From NCBI GenBank assembly GCA_023252315.1, contig JAJPEB010000018.1, positions 1-13,832 on the forward strand: 13,832 bases of DNA. The letters are read 5' to 3'. The position numbers and the translations under genes are program-made. This DNA is from Candidatus Woesearchaeota archaeon. GTDB lineage: Archaea; Nanobdellota; Nanobdellia; Woesearchaeales; UBA525. How positions within the stretch are numbered: position 1 is the stretch's first letter; every line of letters starts with the position of its first letter. Under the pieces are notes generated by a model. The model searched no databases. It worked only from the letters and a program-made list of their open reading frames with translations, and had not been told where the DNA came from. Below, one piece after another: positions 11,921-13,832 of the stretch.

Positions 11921-13246
11921 ATGAGGACCCTCCTCAGGATAGGGATGCTCGAGGCGCTGCTCCTGCTCGGGACGCAGGGCGCAGCCGCGCCGGAGAGGCA
12001 GCAGCCGCCGACGTTCTCCGACGCCCCGGCCATCTCCTCGCGCAGCGTCACGCTCCCGCACGAAGGCACGAGGCCGAGGCAGCGCTCGTATCGCGGCAAC
12101 CACGAGGGCGAGCGCGTCGTGCTCAGCGGCAAGCAGGCGACGCTGCTCGGCGAGTACACCACGTTCATCGATCTCGAGAGCGGCGCGGTCTCGGGAAGCT
12201 ACACGGGAAGATACGGCTCCAGGGACAACCCCCTCGACAGGTACACGCTCAAAGGGAACGCGTACAGCGACCAGGGCGCGTATTGGTACCTGCGCAGGGT
12301 GCTCGACGAGGTGAAGGGCCGCAAGGAGCCGGGTCTCAACGGCCTCGAGCGCTGGGTGCGCGAGCGCTTGCGCCACGATCCCGTCGTCGTCGAGAACGAG
12401 CGCAGGGCCGCGCGGATGATATCCGGGAGCCTCGAGGACGCCGTCGGCTCCGTCGAGAAGGACGCGTACTGGTGGACGAGCGAGGAGAAGATGGGAGCCT
12501 ACTGGCTCGTCATGGAGCGCGATCCGGGCCGCGCGGCGGACATCCTCGCGGGCGTCGCGCGCAAGAGCGCCCAGAGCGCGCAGATCCTCGTCTCGGGGCT
12601 CTACGATGAGAAGCGCGATGCCCTTGTCACTGTGCTCAAGAGCGCGTACGCGCGCCATCCGTACGAGACCCTCGCCATGCTCTCGCGCGATCGCCTGAGC
12701 ATCTCTTCCGGGGGGTTCGTCCACCAGGACACGCTCGCGCACCTCGTCGGCGCGGACGTGCAGGCGATCGTGCGGGACTCGCGTGCGCGGGGCGAGGAGC
12801 CGGAATGGTCCGCGATCGCCGACTTCGTCGCCTCTCCGGCCCAGCGCGAGGCCAGGACGAGGATGTACCGCACGCTTCCTCCCGAGGACCTGGACGAGAT
12901 CTTCTCGCGCGTCGATACGCTCCAGCCCCTCTCGCTCGAGCGCCGCAGGGGCGGCGCGTACGAGGCGACGCTCAGATCCGCCGATTTGCTCGGCATCGCG
13001 TGGGGCGTCGAGGCGCCGCGCGCAGGGCTGCCGCTCGTGATCGACGAGTTCATCGTCGCGCAGCCCGCGAAGGCGCACGCCTACGCGCTGGGGCATCTCG
13101 GCTTCATGCGGGATTGCGCGTCCGTCGGCTACGGCATCGCGCGCAAGTTGCGCTCCTCGTTCAGGGACGGCTCGGGCGAGGAGGACGCGAAAGCCTACGA
13201 GAGGCGCGCTGAGCGCATCGAGGGCTTCCTCAAGCCTCACGCGTAG
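11921..13246 (+). CDS. Secreted protein of unknown function (441 aa)
   Basis: 441 aa from ATG 11921. Residues 1-22 ('MRTLLRIGMLEALLLLGTQG', then AAA) look like a Sec signal peptide, with no other membrane helix, so the protein is probably exported. After a Pro/Gln/Ser-rich linker (about 25-65) there is a short beta-rich part ('GEYTTFIDLESGAVSGSYTGRYGSRDNPLDRY'), then a long helical region (about 105-441) rich in Arg, Glu and Ala, for example 'YWYLRRVLDEVKGRK', 'ERDPGRAADILAGVARKSAQSAQILV' and 'YERRAERIEGFLKPHA'. I recognise no family, active-site motif or repeat. Codon bias is typical, so it is a real gene. It follows tRNA-Trp by about 50 nt with its own weak TATA box and is monocistronic. 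A second in-frame ATG (11948) would remove part of the signal. Confidence 0.75.
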   Translation: MRTLLRIGMLEALLLLGTQGAAAPERQQPPTFSDAPAISSRSVTLPHEGTRPRQRSYRGNHEGERVVLSGKQATLLGEYTTFIDLESGAVSGSYTGRYGSRDNPLDRYTLKGNAYSDQGAYWYLRRVLDEVKGRKEPGLNGLERWVRERLRHDPVVVENERRAARMISGSLEDAVGSVEKDAYWWTSEEKMGAYWLVMERDPGRAADILAGVARKSAQSAQILVSGLYDEKRDALVTVLKSAYARHPYETLAMLSRDRLSISSGGFVHQDTLAHLVGADVQAIVRDSRARGEEPEWSAIADFVASPAQREARTRMYRTLPPEDLDEIFSRVDTLQPLSLERRRGGAYEATLRSADLLGIAWGVEAPRAGLPLVIDEFIVAQPAKAHAYALGHLGFMRDCASVGYGIARKLRSSFRDGSGEEDAKAYERRAERIEGFLKPHA

Positions 13247-13316
13247 CAGGCTCCCGCTCTCCCGCTGCGCGAAGGGCATCTCGGCCGTCTCCGAGCGCGC
13301 AGCCCCCCATCGCAAC

Positions 13317-13326
13317 TTTTATATAA
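13317..13326 (+). promoter_or_regulatory. TATA box of the 3'-terminal gene
   Basis: TTTTATATAA, a strong box ending 26 nt before ATG 13353. A transcript start close to the ATG is predicted. The GAGGAG at 13344-13349 may then lie upstream of the transcript or only barely in it. Confidence 0.65.
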
Positions 13327-13352
13327 CGACCCTAGCCATTCCGAGGAGCACG

Positions 13353-13832
13353 ATGGCGGACATCAACAGGGATCTCGACAGGTACTTGCGCAAGCGTGGC
13401 GATAGCACGGGGCCGTCCGGCCCGTCGTGGATGGAGAAGACGTTCTCGTCCGCCGAGTCCAAGGAGAAGGAGCAGCTCGGCCCCAAGGAGAAGCGCAAGC
13501 TCGCGACCATGGAGCGCAAGATCAGGAAGGGCGAGGAGGAGATCGAGGCGCTCCACGACATCGAGGACGACCTCGAGGAGCGGCAGGAGGAGCGCGTGAG
13601 CTTCTACCAGCAGATCCTGCGCTTCTTCGGCCGCAGCAAGGAGCCGCGGAAGGTGGACGACGACATGGAGATGCCCGCGCACGCGCAGGAGGCGCCCGAC
13701 CCGTCGGTGCAGGAGGATTTCCGCACCGTCACCGCGATCTCGATGCGCTGGATGGACCGCCTGCCGACCCGCATCAAGGACGAGTTCAAGGAGTCCGACG
13801 ACTACCTCGAGTTCACGAAGGTGCTCGAGCGG
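13353..13832 (+). CDS. Charged coiled-coil protein, C-terminus outside window
   Basis: The frame is open from ATG 13353 to the window end (160 residues so far, no stop). It is cytosolic and very rich in Glu, Lys, Asp and Arg. The start 'ADINRDLDRYLRKRGD' is followed by a Pro/Ser linker and 'SWMEKTFSS'. A long predicted coiled coil comes next, at about residues 35-82 ('PKEKRKLATMERKIRKGEEEIEALHDIEDDLEERQEERVSFYQQ'), then 'ILRFFGRSKE', an acidic linker, and a second helical part, 'TAISMRWMDRLPTRIKDEFKESDDYLEFTKVLE'. I do not recognise a family. Codon bias is strong and the promoter good, so the gene is real. The sequence gives no indication of membrane attachment in the visible part. Confidence 0.75.
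   Translation, partial: MADINRDLDRYLRKRGDSTGPSGPSWMEKTFSSAESKEKEQLGPKEKRKLATMERKIRKGEEEIEALHDIEDDLEERQEERVSFYQQILRFFGRSKEPRKVDDDMEMPAHAQEAPDPSVQEDFRTVTAISMRWMDRLPTRIKDEFKESDDYLEFTKVLER

Noticed and set aside
11846..13315. A 489-codon minus-strand frame opposite the secreted protein gene
   Set aside because: Arg/Ala/Leu-rich shadow without motif, running into the tRNA; the plus strand has a signal peptide and a TATA-spaced start.
1..13832. CRISPR arrays, insertion sequences, rRNA or other mobile elements
   Set aside because: I saw no regularly spaced repeats, transposase-like proteins, terminal inverted repeats with target duplications, or rRNA segments.

Overview
The window is high-GC archaeal DNA. 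The evidence is: (i) TATA-box (BRE/TATA) promoters about 22-27 nt upstream of many start codons, usually with no room for a leader; (ii) an archaeal-type leucyl-tRNA synthetase; (iii) a tRNA-Trp(CCA) with an intron at position 37/38; (iv) archaeal families such as a COG4741 Holliday-junction-resolvase-like nuclease and large NEW3/CARDB-type surface proteins. Short intergenic spaces and many small orphan genes would suit a DPANN-like or other small-genome archaeon, but the sequence alone does not fix the lineage.

Left part (1-2890). A leftward, truncated AHSA1/SRPBCC gene comes first. Next is a leftward two-gene unit: a PH-like domain protein overlapping (ATGA) a DM13-like lipoprotein. Divergent from it, and sharing one symmetric TATA box, is a rightward cassette: a membrane-anchored COG4741 nuclease, an overlapping winged-helix regulator, a roughly 280-nt unassigned stretch, then a three-helix membrane protein.

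Centre (2606-7076). A leftward operon encodes two secreted, membrane-anchored surface proteins and a small cytosolic protein. The first surface protein has thrombospondin-type-3 calcium repeats, beta domains, one membrane helix and a Pro-rich tail. The second (988 aa) has five cysteine-bearing Ig-like repeats, a cadherin-like domain, three membrane helices, a histone-H1-like basic tail and a C-terminal Ada-type zinc module. This is the most unusual system in the window.

Right part (7077-13832). Two orphan rightward genes (180 and 149 aa) flank the leftward leuS. Their promoters look alike, which hints at co-regulation. Then come a small leftward NDFxxWI-motif protein, the intron-containing tRNA-Trp, a secreted 441-aa protein of unknown function, and a coiled-coil protein cut off by the window end. 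The tRNA-Trp intron can be folded by hand into a kink-turn, and it carries a sequence complementary to the anticodon loop.

Most other long open frames, including several of 900-1100 codons, are high-GC shadows of these genes.
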